Below, piece by piece: positions 23,862 through 35,935 of a stretch of DNA of 64,000 bases (its first letter is position 1; each line of letters opens with the position of its first letter). The translations under genes were made by a program, and so were the position numbers. The DNA lies in NCBI GenBank assembly GCA_963978545.1, contig OZ021723.1, forward strand, positions 10,125,593-10,189,592. Reading direction: 5' to 3'. The notes under the pieces are model-generated. The model worked only from the letters and a program-made list of their open reading frames with translations, was not told the DNA's origin and did no database searches. The DNA is from Linyphia triangularis. Its lineage: Eukaryota > Arthropoda > Arachnida > Araneae > Linyphiidae.

Positions 23862-24521
23862 TAGTCCGAGAGGCGATAGCAATTTTTGGACCTCATCGAA
23901 CATCATTCTGAATTTTTTTATAGAAATTGGAGAAATGTGAGTAGATTACGAATCCACTGGTCTGCCTTGGCAAAAATGTCCGAAACTGATCAAAAATCGA
24001 CTTGGAATGAGTTGAACTAAAATCTGATTGCCAAATATGTCATAACTTGCCAAAAAGAGAGCAAACTTTTTCGTCTGGCAACCCACTGCATTTTGATTTT
24101 CAATGAGAAAAAGCGCGATTTCTGATCTCTGGCTCGGAGAACTTGGTACCTTTTAAAAACAAGCCAAATTGGCGACATCGGTTACGTCATCAGTGACGTA
24201 ATGTTTCTTACCAATTTGGCTAATTTCTGAAAGATGCAGTAAGCCATCGCCACACATCCGAATCGTCTGCAACCTTCTTAATTGAAAATTAAAGAGTGAG
24301 GGCTACCAAATAAAAAAAAAATGCTCATTATGTGGCAAGTTATGGCGCATTTGGCAATTGGATTTAGTTCAACTTATTAAAAGTCGATTTTTGACTAGTT
24401 TCGGCCATTTTTGACACAGCAGACCAGTGGATTCGTAATCTACTCACTTTTCTCTAATTTCTATAAAAAACTCAGAATAATGTTCGACGAGGTCCAAAAA
24501 TTACAGTCGCCTCTCAGTCTA
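23862..24521. mobile_element. TA-flanked foldback element (copy 2)
   Basis: TAGTCCGAGAGGCGA at the left and GTCGCCTCTCAGTCTA at the right, with arms and centre (GTTACGTCATCAGTGACGTA) as in copy 1. 660 bp, non-coding. Confidence 0.9.
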
Positions 24522-25234
24522 AAGGAGATCTATATCGTAATCCAGTATCATCATTCTACGGAGAAAAAAAAAAATTCTTAACAGTATCCACTGTTATGTC
24601 TAAATGTGCATGACGATTTCAACCCCACGTTCAGCGGCAACATTTTTCGGAAAAAAGGCATATTTATAGAAGAAAATATACTTTTGTTTTCTGAAACTAA
24701 ATGAAAGAAAAAACAATTTTAAATTGAAAAAAGAGAAACGTTTCGGAATTCCTTCGCACAAAAGTGAAATTGATCGTCACGCTAGTGATTACCTCATCCT
24801 CTTCCATGTCACGGTTCATCACGTTAGACCCCGCCCCTCTTCCCTCTTGTGTCTAGGAGCGTATTTTAAATTACGCCCCCCCCCCCCCAGCAATAGAAAA
24901 ATAGAAACGTGCACAAAAGCGGCTTTTTTAGTGACAACGCAAAATATAATTTATGTTTATTGAAAGATGGAATTAAAAAGCAACCTTCAAAAGGACTAGG
25001 TGAGAGAACGACATTTTTTTTGTTTGTTTTTTTTGTTTCCCTATCTCATTCTATTCGTCATCGGTGATAAAGCGTGAAATATCTCTAGAGTGCGTTTTTC
25101 AATGTCTTTGTTTGCGGTCACACCTACATCGAAGTCGCTTTTCCGTGCGGGGGACACGCTTTATGTATTTTTGTTTCCCTTTTCGTCTTCTATAAATCCT
25201 TTGTATCAACTTCAATTTTGTATGTTTGTCGAAG
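24522..25234. other. spacer, nothing recognised
   Basis: Holds a C run at 24,878-24,888. No gene or transposon end recognised. Confidence 0.5.
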
Positions 25235-25450
25235 GCGGGCAAATCTGCGGAGGCCTAATTATCCCCATTGCCGTCATCCAATTGAACTGAAACTTGGCAA
25301 ATAGATTCGATGTCGATGACAATGCATTCTATCAAATTTTGGGGCTGTCGCTATCACTTAAAGGTTGCTTTTATGGAATACTAATAAACTAACTTGCCGT
25401 CATCCAATCGCTTTAAAATAACATTGAGCCGACCATAGTTGAAACTCCTT
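25235..25450 (+). repeat. degenerate ~135-bp tandem repeat, about 1.5 units
   Basis: The block TTGCCGTCATCCAATTGAAC, then CTTGGCA, GATGACAATGCATTC and a CTATCACT-containing stretch, repeats at about 25,270 and 25,396. The same unit forms longer arrays at 50,600-51,240 (same strand) and 53,190-53,920 (opposite strand). Confidence 0.75.
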
Positions 25451-25543
25451 CCTGTTGCCAATTTTTTTAATAAATAAACAACTAAATTACTTTAATCAGA
25501 ATAAATTAAAGATATTTGAATGTGATGGATGTGAGTGTGACGT

Positions 25544-25740
25544 TCATTTCTAATAAGTAAATTTTGAAACGTAATTTGCCGCCCATTTTGCTAATAGAAA
25601 TGTTTTTTACTCTCAAAATTGGATGCAAATACACCAAGCACAAGCACGGTGTATTTGCATCCAATTTTGAGAATCAAAAACATTTCTATTAGCAAAATGG
25701 GCGGCAAATTACGTTTCAAAATTTACTTATTAGAAATGAA
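25544..25740. repeat. near-perfect inverted repeat, ~90-bp arms
   Basis: The left arm TTCATTTCTAATAAGTAAAT ... continues through TTTGCCGCCCATTTTGCTAA to TTGGATGCAAATACACC, and the right arm returns the same sequence inverted, ending ATTAGAAATGAA. The loop is about 15 bp (AAGCACAAGCACG). Only a few mismatches are visible, next to the ACTCTCAA/TTGAGAAT pairing. One arm's sequence is echoed, diverged, inside the hAT element at 29,334-30,051. Confidence 0.9.
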
Positions 25741-26049
25741 AGTAAATTTATGCATTCACCGTCTAAATATACTTTATTTATTCCGATTAACACAATTTTG
25801 ACAGCAGAAAACAGTTTCAACAATGGTCGGTTAGAATTGTTTTACTTAAGCGTTACAGAGACAGACAGTGAGTCAGTGATAAAGGTAACTCTTAAAGTTA
25901 TTCTTTATCTTTATACTTAGTGCACTTCAACTGACGCAAAATGCTTTCATGTTTCACCTCTATATTTATTGATGGTAGAATTTATATTGATCAAGTAAAC
26001 ATTTTATCGTATACAATTATTAAAAAAAAATCGAAGAAAATGTGAATTG
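25741..26049. other. spacer, nothing recognised
   Basis: AT-rich, no feature seen. Confidence 0.5.
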
Positions 26050-26760
26050 AGGGGACTTGACACTCCTTGTTTTCACAAAAAATTATAAATATATAAATTT
26101 TCTATTTTTTGCTTGTTTATAATCCTTGAAATGTTCTCCTTATTCTGGCAAGTTTTTGAGCTGATCCAATAACTGCAATTTCAGAAAAACTATATTTCTT
26201 TGGAGAATTTAGCATTGCTGCAATAGCTTCATTGATGTTTCGAACGCATTTTTCTCAGTTCGTGATTTTTGAAATTCCCACCTTACTCAAAATGCTAAAA
26301 CTTCGGCAAATATGAATGAAATGACTTGAATTTTTTTGTGTCATTCTAAAGATCTATTTGAGAAAAATAGACATGGATTTTTGAATAAAATATAAACTTT
26401 TTTTTTACAAATTTAAATGTTGAAAAACCAGTTTTTTACGCTTTTTTTATTTAAAGGAACAGTAATTATCGTTTTTCTCGAAAACTATTTTACTTGTTCT
26501 AAATCCTATGCTTAAAAAGTTAAAGAATATTACTAGGAACATTTTTTTTTTTAAAAATCAGCAAACATTATTGAAAAATGAAAAAAAGAATAGAATTTGA
26601 AATTTCATAATTTTTTTATTTTTTTTTTTAATTTAAAATTTTATAGCGCTATGCGAATTTTTGTTTAATAAAATTTAGTTTTACTTAGTAATACTTCTAA
26701 ATATGTAAAAATTATAATTTTAAAGGCTTAAATAAAAAAAATAAAAAGATTGAAGAGTGC
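26050..26760 (+). mobile_element. piggyBac-like MITE (copy 1, worn)
   Basis: The GGGGACTTGACAC end and body (for example AACTTGCCAGAAT-type and TTTCTCAGTTCGTGATTTTT blocks) match, in the opposite orientation, the TTAA-flanked element at 58,189-58,909. The left flank here is TTGA instead of TTAA, so the duplication has decayed. Confidence 0.75.
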
Positions 26761-26768
26761 AATTAAAA

Positions 26769-27484
26769 CTAGGGGTGTGGAATATCGCACAACTTTCAAT
26801 TACACGATAGTACTGATGTGAATTTGTGTCACTTATCGTTTTTATATTTTCATCATTCGCTAAGCAAAAAAGTTTATATGGGTCTTTAAAAAAAAACTTC
26901 TCCAAAAAAAAAAAAAAACCAACACCAAAATGTTGTTTTTGGCAGTATACTTTTCGATCATTCTTATACTATCCTTTCTTATAAGTGAAACTAAGAAGAG
27001 GAAAAAAAACAATCGCTGATGAGCTACGTTCAAGCAAAGAGAACCCTGTGTTGAAAGGATTTGTTTTTCAACTTTTTACGCCATTAAAGCATTTTTACTG
27101 AAATTTCGGAGGTGGGGATGTTTAGAACACCTTAAGAGGCTTTACCGCAGCTATTTTGATCAAAATCGTTCGAGCCGTTTTTTATCAATCATTGAAAAAC
27201 ATGAATTTTTCAACGGCAGCTACCTCCTGCGCATGCGCGTTTTTGACGAAAACCTTAATGGTAGGTCCTTGTGCCATCACCACCCGCCACACCAAATTTG
27301 AACATCCAATATGTTCAGGAGTTATGCTGACCACGTACACACAGACAGAAATTTTTTCTACATCAGATTTTGAGATCAGGATGTTCCAAAACGGGAAGCA
27401 ATGCAAAAAAAAAAAAATTGATTTTTTTTTTATCGAATACTATACTTTTATTACCCTATGTATACATATGGGTAATTGAAAGTA
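26769..27484 (+). mobile_element. repeat family A, complete copy
   Basis: Runs from CTAGGGGTGTGGAATATCGC to ATGGGTAATTGAAAGTA. Near the left end is ACTTTCAATTAC and at the right end its complement GTAATTGAAAGT; the right end also forms a hairpin around TATGTATACATA. The middle has facing A and T runs. No target duplication was resolved and no superfamily is assigned. Open frames on both strands through it are shadows of a repeat that recurs four more times in the window. Confidence 0.8.
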
Positions 27485-27499
27485 ATAAAATAATCAAAG

Positions 27500-27647
27500 T
27501 GCAATTCAATCAGAGATTGAAATATATGGATCAAAAAGTTGGAAAGCTAATTTCGGGAGGAAGTAATATTATAAAAGTTTAAAACTCTATATAAAAGCCT
27601 TAAGGGTTTTATCCCTTTATTTACAGGCGGGATTTATGTCCCGCTAG
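27500..27647 (+). mobile_element. Helitron 3' terminus (plus strand)
   Basis: A GCGGGATTTATGTCCCGC hairpin is followed immediately by CTAG (27,644-27,647; the last C of the stem is shared) and T, the layout of a Helitron 3' end. The 5' TC start was not found; the start given is only nominal. Confidence 0.5.
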
Positions 27648-27689
27648 TTTTTCCATGCGACAGTATTAATTCAAACTCATAGTGACCAC

Positions 27690-28002
27690 AGAACCTGGAA
27701 TTCAGGGAAATGTCAGGGAACTTTCTGTTTCTGAAAAAAGTCAGGAAATTTAAAAAAATTTTGTGAAAATCAGGAAAATTTTGTTTTGGTTTGAAGATAC
27801 GTTTCCCCGTTCATTTGTATTTTGGTGCTTTTTTCCCGGAGAATTCTGGTAATCGTTAGAAGTTTCATGTTACGGTATAATTTAAAATTTTCGTTTCTGT
27901 AAATTAGCATATTATCTCTTTGGCATAAATGTTCTATTTGATCTACACATCCTGGAAAAATTTGGGTAAATTGGAAAAAAAAGTTGTCCGTAACAGGGTG
28001 GC
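27690..28002 (+). mobile_element. hAT-like 'CAGGGAAAT' family, partial copy
   Basis: CCACAGAACCTGGAATTCAG near the left end matches the left terminus of the copy at 61,843. The right end is lost against the next element. Confidence 0.6.
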
Positions 28003-28691
28003 CACAAAATTCGAGAAAAAAGTTCCCTGATAATTCTCCGATAGATTTCTAATAAATTCCCTGATTTTACAGCAAACTTTTTTTCAAATTTCCACAACTT
28101 TTCCAGACGTGTAGACACCCTGATCAAATAGAACATGTACGCTAATGAGATAATAAGCCAATTTTTTATAAATAATTTCGGCGGTAATGAAAAGTTTAAA
28201 TAATTCCGTAACATTACACTTCTAACGATTACCGCCACAATTTTCCGGGAAAATGGCGCCAAAATATGGATGAACAGAAAAACGTGGTTGGTTGGTTGTT
28301 TTCAGATTATCTGGCGCCGTCAGCAACACGAGGGCTATGATGCGCCGAAACATTCGTCATTAGACAAGCCAACATACATTTACAAACACCCATGCCTAAC
28401 ACGGGACTCGAACACGCAACCTCGTGGTCTAGAAGCTAGCATGCTAACCACTACACCGTTTGGTCGGCACAGAAAAACGTGCTTTCAGAACAAAGACAAT
28501 TTATCTGATTTTCGTGAAATTTTAAAAAACTCCCTGATTTTTTCCAGATTCAGAAAGCTCCCTTACATTTCCCTGATTTCCAGATTCTGTGGCCTCTCTG
28601 TATATAATCAGGGAATTTTTTTTAGAAATTTATCAGGAAAATCAGGAAATTACCAGGGAACTTTTTTCCCTGAATTTTGTGGCCACCCTGA
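28003..28691 (-). mobile_element. hAT-like 'CAGGGAAAT' family, copy with two good ends
   Basis: Has inverted ends CAGGGTGGCCACAAAATTC at 27,994-28,012 and GAATTTTGTGGCCACCCTG at 28,673-28,691. The SINE at 28,287-28,468 is inserted in the middle. Flanking 8-mers do not match, so a target duplication is not shown. Non-coding. Confidence 0.68.
28287..28468 (-). mobile_element. tRNA-derived SINE 1, 13-bp target duplication
   Basis: Read on the minus strand: GCCGACCAAACGGT, an A box (TAGTGGTTAGCATG), a B box (near GGTTCGAGTCCC), a unique body with GGCGCATCATAGCCCTCG and GGCGCCAGATAATCTG, then an AACCAACC tail. ACAGAAAAACGTG flanks both sides (28,274-28,286 and 28,469-28,481). Internal RNA polymerase III promoter, no coding function; it depends on a LINE for movement. 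Confidence 0.93.
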
Positions 28692-29325
28692 TAACTCTTT
28701 GAAATTCACTTCTACGATGTTCGTTATTGTTGAATGACAGCACAAGCTAATTTTCCTTTATAAAAAAGCCGTAAACCCAAATTTTCTGCTCAACGCAAAT
28801 TTTTTTTTTTTTTTAATTCGCAATCAAAGTTCCCCTGTTGGACTTTGGCGAGAATACGATTCATTCAGCTCGAAGCTAATGTGACGTCAATAGCTCTGAA
28901 ATACCTTGGCTTGAAACGCAGCAGAGGAAAAACAGTTTTGCAAGTTTCTCATAAATCGCGCCAACCTGTACGGTATATGGCAATAACTGTCTAACAAACC
29001 AACGCCAACTATTTGGCCGAAGCCTCACGATAAACATAGAGAACGGAAGGATGTCATGACGTCACAGCTATAGCGGAGTCTTTGGGTCGGACTAGTTTTG
29101 GCTCTGTTTTGTGTCATTTTCTTTTCTTAATATTTAAATAACTAATTTTTTTTAAAGAGCTTTTGTTTAAATATTTGGAATCAGACAGAAATTCTTCATA
29201 AATATAAACTAATTTCACTCGTTTTTAAAAAATGCGGGAATTGTCCATTGTATTTAGTAAGCTTCCAAAGAGAAATAAGCTTGTGCTACTATCCAACTAT
29301 TGAAGAACGAACTTCACAGCAGTGG
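28692..29325. other. spacer, nothing recognised
   Basis: Contains a T run at 28,800-28,814; no feature seen. Confidence 0.5.
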
Positions 29326-29333
29326 ATTTCAAA

Positions 29334-30051
29334 TAGAGGTCGGCGATATATCGATACAACGATATTTGTATCGATATTTTTTTTATAAATATCGATACAA
29401 GTCACCGATATATCGATATTTTCAAAACTTTTTAGCTTTTTGATGATCGTTTTTTAGTTTCATGTGTTTTTTCGATTTTCTTTATTCCTTTTTCAAAAAA
29501 CTTCAAAACTAAAGTTTGGACTTGGCTGAGAGACAGTTAAAATAGCACCCTAACCGAAAAGAAAACATATTGTAATGGAAAGATAAGATCATTTATTAAT
29601 AGTTATTAACATAACGCCTTTCTGTTGCCAACGTGTGCCTGGAATTTGCATCTAATTTTAAATATTAAAACATCTCTATCAGCAAAATATGCGGTAAACT
29701 ATGTTTAAGAATTTATTCATTGACATCCAAATGTATTTAATTTATTCTGGTTGATAATATAATTTATTTATTAAAACAATTTTTTATAATTTATTTATTA
29801 AAACAATTTTTTATAATTTATTTATTAAAACAATTTTTATTATTTATTTATTAAAACAATTTTTATAATTCATTTATTAAAACAATTTTGGCATGAATTC
29901 TGGAAAAGTAGAAATTTGCCCCAAAAATCTTCGTTTCTGGCAAAATTGAAAATCAAATAACAAAAAAATCATGTATCGATATTTTATCAATATTTTTTCT
30001 ATGCAACGATATAGTATCGATATTTATTTTCATCGATATTTCCGACCTCTA
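29334..30051. mobile_element. non-autonomous hAT element, 8-bp target duplication
   Basis: Ends TAGAGGTCGGCGATATATCG and CGATATTTCCGACCTCTA are inverted repeats. The flanking 8-mers ATTTCAAA (29,326-29,333 and 30,052-30,059) are identical. Subterminal TATCGATA motifs recur at both ends, the pattern expected of hAT transposase binding sites. The interior carries five tandem units of about 30 bp (ATTTATTAAAACAATTTTT, 29,763-29,885) and a stretch related to the inverted repeat at 25,544. Confidence 0.92.
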
Positions 30052-30059
30052 ATTTCAAA

Positions 30060-30724
30060 ACACCAGAAGGTCTCAAAGCGGTTAACCGTACCATAAGAAA
30101 ACTGACGGGATTCATAAACCCCGTCCGTAAATAAAACATTAAATACGACTCTGTGCGTATCAGCCCTCTGAGCTATGAGTTCGGCAACCTTTTTTTTTTT
30201 TAATTGATCTTCCTATACAGTTCCCCCCCCCCCCCCTTTTTTTTTTTTTAATTTTTTCTGTCGGGCAAGAAGCTGAAACCCACCAGCCACTAAATTCCTG
30301 ATGCGAAGGCGGAAATTATATACAAAAAAAGATATCAATGACCCTCTGATGCCCTTCAAAACTCGAACGTTTTCATCGGTTCAGTGGGCAGTCAACCCAA
30401 ACGAGTTTTTCGGTGGCGAAATTTCACTCCGGTATCAAGTGGGTTAACGGGGCATTGAAAAACATTTTAACTCTTGTCTCCCAACACCATATAAAGTAAT
30501 GTACTCTCTGAAAATTTCCTCGGGATTTCAGTAGCAGCCTACGCTGTTTTCTTTTTTTATGCTCTTTAGTTTTGGTTTTGTTTCGTTTTGGAGACATGTA
30601 GGTGGGTGGTTTTTCTTTTGACGCTCCCTTTTGTGACGTCACAGAAGGCGAAATAAGTTTGTATTTTGAAGGGTTTAACAAGGATCGTTCGGTATGTTAC
30701 AATCCATGGGCGCCCCCAGGAATA
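30060..30724. other. spacer, nothing recognised
   Basis: Contains T and C runs at 30,190-30,252. The open frame at 30,424-30,681 (minus) has no recognisable domain. Confidence 0.5.
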
Positions 30725-30904
30725 GCCGACCAAACGGTATAGTGGTTAGCGTGCTGGCTTCTAGACCGCGATGTTGCTGGTTCGAGTCCCGTGTTAGGCA
30801 TGGGTGTTTGTAAATGTATGTTGGCTTGTCTAATGACGAATGTTTCGGCGCATCATAGCCCTCGTGTTGCTGACGGCACCAGATAATCTGAAAACAACCA
30901 GCCA
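30725..30904 (+). mobile_element. tRNA-derived SINE 1
   Basis: GCCGACCAAACGGTATAGTG, B box GGTTCGAGTCCC, and tail AACAACCAGCC. Minor differences from the consensus include GGCACCAGATAATCTG. The overlapping minus-strand frame encodes the recurrent 'IIWRRQQHEGY' peptide, which is only the SINE read backwards. Confidence 0.9.
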
Positions 30905-30993
30905 AGATTGTATATTTGATGGCATAAAAAACAAAACATTTTCCTAGAATTTTGAGAACTGCACAGGAAATGATTATTATACAATAAAAGAAA

Positions 30994-31749
30994 CTAGGGG
31001 GCTTCGCCCCCTGCTCGCTAACGCTCGCCAACCCCCAAACACCTCGCTGCGCTCGGATTGAGCGGCTTTGCCGCTCGAATTTGTGGTTAAAACATCTTGC
31101 TGCGCTCGAATAGGTTTGCCAGCCATAAAAAATGTAACCAAATTTTTATAACTTTAATGTAAGGCCTAATAGAGAAAACACCCAAATTGCAAGTTTCATA
31201 ATAGAAAGTTAAATATACTACCCGCCAACATTCTGATTTAAAACTTCATTAGTTATGCCCTCTTACATTGAAGTCCCAATATCTTTTATTTATTCTGATA
31301 AGTCGCCCCGTTAGAGAACGACGTCCAACGCGAGGCATTTTCTGGATAGAAATACTTCAAAATAATAATTACTCTAATACAAAAATGCTTCAGAAAAACA
31401 GAAAAAATCTACTTTGAAACGAAGAGTTTAAAAAGAGCTTTAAAATTAGCAACGGGTTTGTTGTTTACAACGGTTGGTTGGTTGGTTGGTTGAACACCCG
31501 AGCAGCGGGTTTGTTTACTTAAGGATGTTGCCATTCTTATATTCAAAATCATTGAGGCTTTATAGTAGCTTAATGATGACAAATATTGAAATTTAACTAA
31601 TTAATAAAGTGTTAATAAATTATTTTGGCACGTTTTGGCAAATCTACAGCTTATTTCCTTTAAAATGACACCTTGATCATTGAAATTGGTTGAGTAGTTT
31701 AGGCGGACGGACTAACCCCAAAAAACGTATTGCCTATTAAATATATAGA
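30994..31749 (-). mobile_element. non-autonomous Helitron (second family)
   Basis: On the minus strand it starts TCTATATATTTAATAGGC at 31,749 and ends GGGGGCGAAGCCCCCTAG at 30,994, a perfect GC hairpin joined to CTAG. Neighbouring bases are A (5') and T (3'), as expected for insertion between A and T. 756 bp, non-coding. It contains a GGTTGGTTGGTTGG tract at 31,472-31,490, possibly a remnant SINE tail. Confidence 0.8.
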
Positions 31750-32829
31750 TAAATACTTCAACTCATCAGCCTCCAATAATCATAGACAACAAGCTACAGA
31801 AAATCGGCAAGCAAGTAGCTATAAAAAACGACATAGGAAAGAAACAAAAGATTAAATAGGTGAAAAATGCTCATTGCTCTTTTCATCTTGGAATTTTCAT
31901 CTTTTCTCTCATTGTTTTTAAATTTTCAAGAGCCGGGGGGGGGGGGGGTGCAAGTGCACCTCCTTGGACCCTCCTGGGGGCGCATATATTACAATCTTCT
32001 AACCCAGTGTATTTAGAAACTACTTTCAGGAAAAGCATGAAATTTGGTGAGTTAGGTACGAAAACAATCACTTAATGAAATGACATAAATAAAACTAAAA
32101 ACTGGAAAATAGCGTCTAATATATTTTAGTTTATATTTGAAAAACTTACACCAATGCGTATGCAATGGCTCCATCATTTCAAAAAGTCGCCAAGAGGCAT
32201 TGTGCAGTCTGAACCCTATCTATCTGAACCTATATTCATTTCTAATCAATGCAAATTCAGCTATCGAATTGAAAACAATCAAAATAACGAATAAAACCAC
32301 CCACTCAACTTCAAAATCTCATATGAAATTAAAAAAAAAAAAAAAACTTTTGGGGAAATAGGGCTAATTTTCTCGCCAAATTTGATTTTCAAAAAATTCT
32401 TGTTGATTGAATGCCGGATAATTGGCTGTTTTTTTTTTTTTTTTTTTTTTCTAAGTATCTCAAAAAAGATTATGCGAACATATGATTGCTTCGTTAAGAG
32501 ATTTCGATAAACAACTTTAATTATTTTAGCGTTTCATACGATACCAGCCCGTAAATTTTAATTGTACAATGAAATAACCGATTTTTTTTAAATATATGTA
32601 CGATACTGTTTATTTTTGTTGTTTTCCACAAGAACTTTCTACTACGTTACCACACTGTCCCTGCTTAACGCGTCTCGTCAGCAGTAGTATAATGACGTGG
32701 CAAGTATTCTGGCTCTTCTCAAATAACAAAACGTTTTCAGTTTCATGACATTATGCAGCTGAAATAGCTTTTGCTAGGGCATATTTTAATGCTTCACTTT
32801 GAGGCGAGCATAGCAATCCTGGGAGTTAG
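31750..32829. other. spacer, nothing recognised
   Basis: Contains a G run (31,935-31,947) and a T run (32,430-32,450). No gene. Confidence 0.5.
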
Positions 32830-32864
32830 CGAGCACTAGCGAGCAGGGGGCGGAGCCCCCTCAT
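32790..32864 (+). mobile_element. worn Helitron 3' end
   Basis: GCGAGCAGGGGGCGGAGCCC followed by CCTCA resembles the hairpin terminus of the 30,994 family, with the final CTAG altered to CTCA. No 5' end identified. Confidence 0.4.
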
Positions 32865-33739
32865 ATTTTTTATAATGAGGAGCAAAAAATATTTTTAATA
32901 TATATATTTATTAATGTTGGCAACTCCAATCAATGAATTTCTTCTAAAAATATGTCATTTCAATGCCAAGAAGACTGTATGATATTTGAGCACGAGACGT
33001 GCGAGAAAACCCTTTTTCACACGAGTGAGAAAAAGTTACTTTCCCCCACTCGTCGCGAAAAAGAGTCTACTTTCGCCACTATTTGATTCAAAATGATTAA
33101 AAAAAAGTTTAATTTTTGCACGTTGTTACAAAAAAACAAGTGTGAAATTATAAAGTTATAAAAACTTTACAGAAATTTAATGATAAAAAAAAAATTAATA
33201 GACCGCTCACGTTTTAACGTGCACTGCTTTGAATGAATTCAATCAAGATTTGACGAATCCGCACTGAAGATTTTTAATACAAATGTCCACACCCCAAAAA
33301 ATGGAGGTGAAAAATCCGAGGACGAAGCAAAACAACAAAGCAAATTATAATTTGAAAATGTTCAATGTGTTGAAAATGTTCAATGTGTATATGTTTTCGT
33401 TGTTAGATTGTTAAGTCTATCATATTTAACAATGATTCATTCTGAATCAAATAGTTGTAGACAACTCTAGTTTATTGTCGTAAATTCACACGTAGCCAAC
33501 CATTGTGTCGCCTTTGTGCTATTGAGACTTTTTACCTCTACGTAACATATTCTGTGTAACCAAAGTTAAGCTATCCCATGGTACAGTAATGCAACTTAAG
33601 AGCAACAAAATCTACCCAAGCAATTCAACGGCCATCGCCCCCTCCGTAATAAAACTCTAGATCCGCTCTTGTACGGAGCGGAGACAAGCTGACTACACCA
33701 CATCAACAACAAAAGCAGTTTGAACTTCGTCTCTACTAA
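32865..33739. other. spacer, nothing recognised
   Basis: AT-rich. A direct repeat AAAATGTTCAATGTGT occurs twice at 33,355-33,390. No gene recognised. Confidence 0.5.
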
Positions 33740-34402
33740 TAGTCCGAGAGGCGACTGCAATTTTTGGACCCCATCGAACATCATTCTGAATTTTTTATAG
33801 AAATTGGAGAAAAGTGAGTAGATTACGAATCCACTGGTCTGCCGTGGCAAAAATGGCCGAAACTGATCAATAATCGACTTGGAATGAGTTGAACTAAAAT
33901 CCGATTGCCAAATATGTCATAACTTGCCAAAAATAGAACAAACTTATTCGTCTGGCAACCCACTTCATTTTGATTTTCAATCAGAAAAAGCGCAAACGAT
34001 TTCTGATCTTTGACTCGGAAAACTTATATCTTTTAAAAGTAAGCCAAATTGGCGACATCAGTTACGTCATAAGTGACGTAATATTTTTTGCCAACTTGGC
34101 TCCCTTATAATAGATGCAAGTAGACCTTTGCCAGATATCTGAATCGTCTGCAACCTTCTTAATTGAAAATTAAAGAGTGAGGGTTACCAAATAAAAAAAA
34201 AATGCTCATCATTTGGTAAGTTACGGCGCATTTGACAATTGGATTTAGTTCAACTTATTAAAAGTCGATTTTTGACCAGTTTCGGCCATTTTTGCCACGG
34301 CAGACCAGTGGATTCGTAATCTACTCACTTTTCTCCAATTTCTATAAAAAATTCAGAATGATGTTCGATGGGGTCCAAAATTTACAGTCGCCTCTCAGTC
34401 TA
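33740..34402. mobile_element. TA-flanked foldback element (copy 3)
   Basis: TAGTCCGAGAGGCGACTGCA at the left, CAGTCGCCTCTCAGTCTA at the right; centre TTACGTCATAAGTGACGTAA. The arms are nearly identical to copies 1, 2 and 4. Confidence 0.92.
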
Positions 34403-34711
34403 TAACAACACACGTCTGTAACGACTACATTCCAATGTTTATTCTGCGGTCAGTCGGTGTACTGTAATGTCCTAATATCTCAACTTGACACGCGCGGCTC
34501 TTGTTTCCGTCCTTCTCCGACTTCCTGAAGTCTGTTTTTGTTTACAGGGCATCCGGCATCGGATGACAACCTCAAATCTCTTGAGTTCACGAAAGCCCTC
34601 CACTACCTCGCTATTGTTCTACAGAGCATGCGCATCACATTGAATTGCAGAAGCTCATTAACCTAGTGCGTCCATCGCTTATTTTTAACCCTTTTGAATT
34701 TTTGTAATAAA

Positions 34712-34891
34712 GTTGGTTGTTTTCAGATTATCTGGCGCCGTCAGCATGACGAGGGCTAATAATGCGCCGAAACATTCGTCATTAGACAAGCCAACATACA
34801 TTTACAAACACCCATGCCTAACACGGGACTCGGAACCCGCAACCTCGCGGTCTACTAGCTAGCACGCTAATCACTATACCGTTTGGTCGGC
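34712..34891 (-). mobile_element. tRNA-derived SINE 1, 15-bp target duplication
   Basis: Reverse-oriented copy from TTGGTTG tail to GGTCGGC head. AATTTTTGTAATAAA flanks it at 34,697-34,711 and 34,892-34,906. Confidence 0.93.
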
Positions 34892-34929
34892 AATTTTTGT
34901 AATAAACAATTACTTCCAGACACGTATAT

Positions 34930-35169
34930 CTATACTAAACTTCAACTTAACTAGACATCACTTAGACGATAGATCGTCACAGTGCTCATAGGTATTTAAA
35001 ACATTTTGGCGGAGTGAAGACATAATTCTCGCCAAACCTTAGAGCCTTTTGTTCTGTTGTGGTTTGGCGAACATTATGTCTTCACTCCGCCAAAATGGAT
35101 TAAATACCCATGAGCACTGTGATGATCTATCGTCTAAGTGATGTCTAGTTAAGTTGAAGTTTAGTATAG
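34930..35169. mobile_element. 240-bp MITE with long arms (copy 2)
   Basis: Same family as 14,591-14,840: CTATACTAAACTTCAACTTA at the left and its exact complement at the right, about 10 bp shorter in the loop. Confidence 0.9.
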
Positions 35170-35935
35170 AGGGGGCTCATATGAATGATCGTCGATGCTT
35201 TTAACAACATCGGAAATAATAAGAAAAAATAAATGAAAAAAAAAGTAGAAAAGGGAGAGGGGTGGGGGAAGCATAACCGAGTTATGGTCCGACTATTATT
35301 ATGGGCAAACCCGTGCATATGTTACCGAAAATGTATGAAGTGTCATCATTCGAATAGCAGTATTTTATAGAATGCCGCTCGTTTCAAGGTAATGTATGAA
35401 ATATGAGAATTATTATTTACTTTCCCTAGACAAATAATAAATAATATCTAAGTATATGAATAATACCTAAGCATTCTACAGAATGACTAATGCTATTTAA
35501 GCGAAGTATGAAAAAAAATAAAAGTCACAATCGTGCATTCCTCAAAAATACAAATGCTATTATTAAAAAAAATAAAAAAATAATGAACTGCTTGATCTGA
35601 TTGCAAAATCGTCTCCGATTCGCGAAAGAAGCTCAGCGCTTCTTTACTTTTTAGATACCTGAATTATCTCTGTGCCTGTAGTTGCATGAACTGAAGCTGT
35701 TGTTAAAGCTTGATAATGAGTTCACTGTAGTTTATATAAGTTTTGTGAGTCTCTGAACAAAGAACGTTCAATGTTAGTGGACATCATATTTTTATCCATA
35801 AGTGGTACAGGCACTTTAATTGTATCCTGAATATGAGTGAATACCTTTTTCGTGTACGCAATACAAATTTATCCGCAAATTGCACACATGCATTTTCCTT
35901 AGTCTCATTTCATGTTCACAATAAGTAATCCATAC
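35170..35935. other. spacer, nothing recognised
   Basis: AT-rich, no feature recognised. Confidence 0.5.

Noticed and set aside
27156..27479. Open frames on both strands through 27,156-27,582
   Set aside because: They coincide with repeat family A; equivalent frames in other copies are broken and no domain is recognisable.
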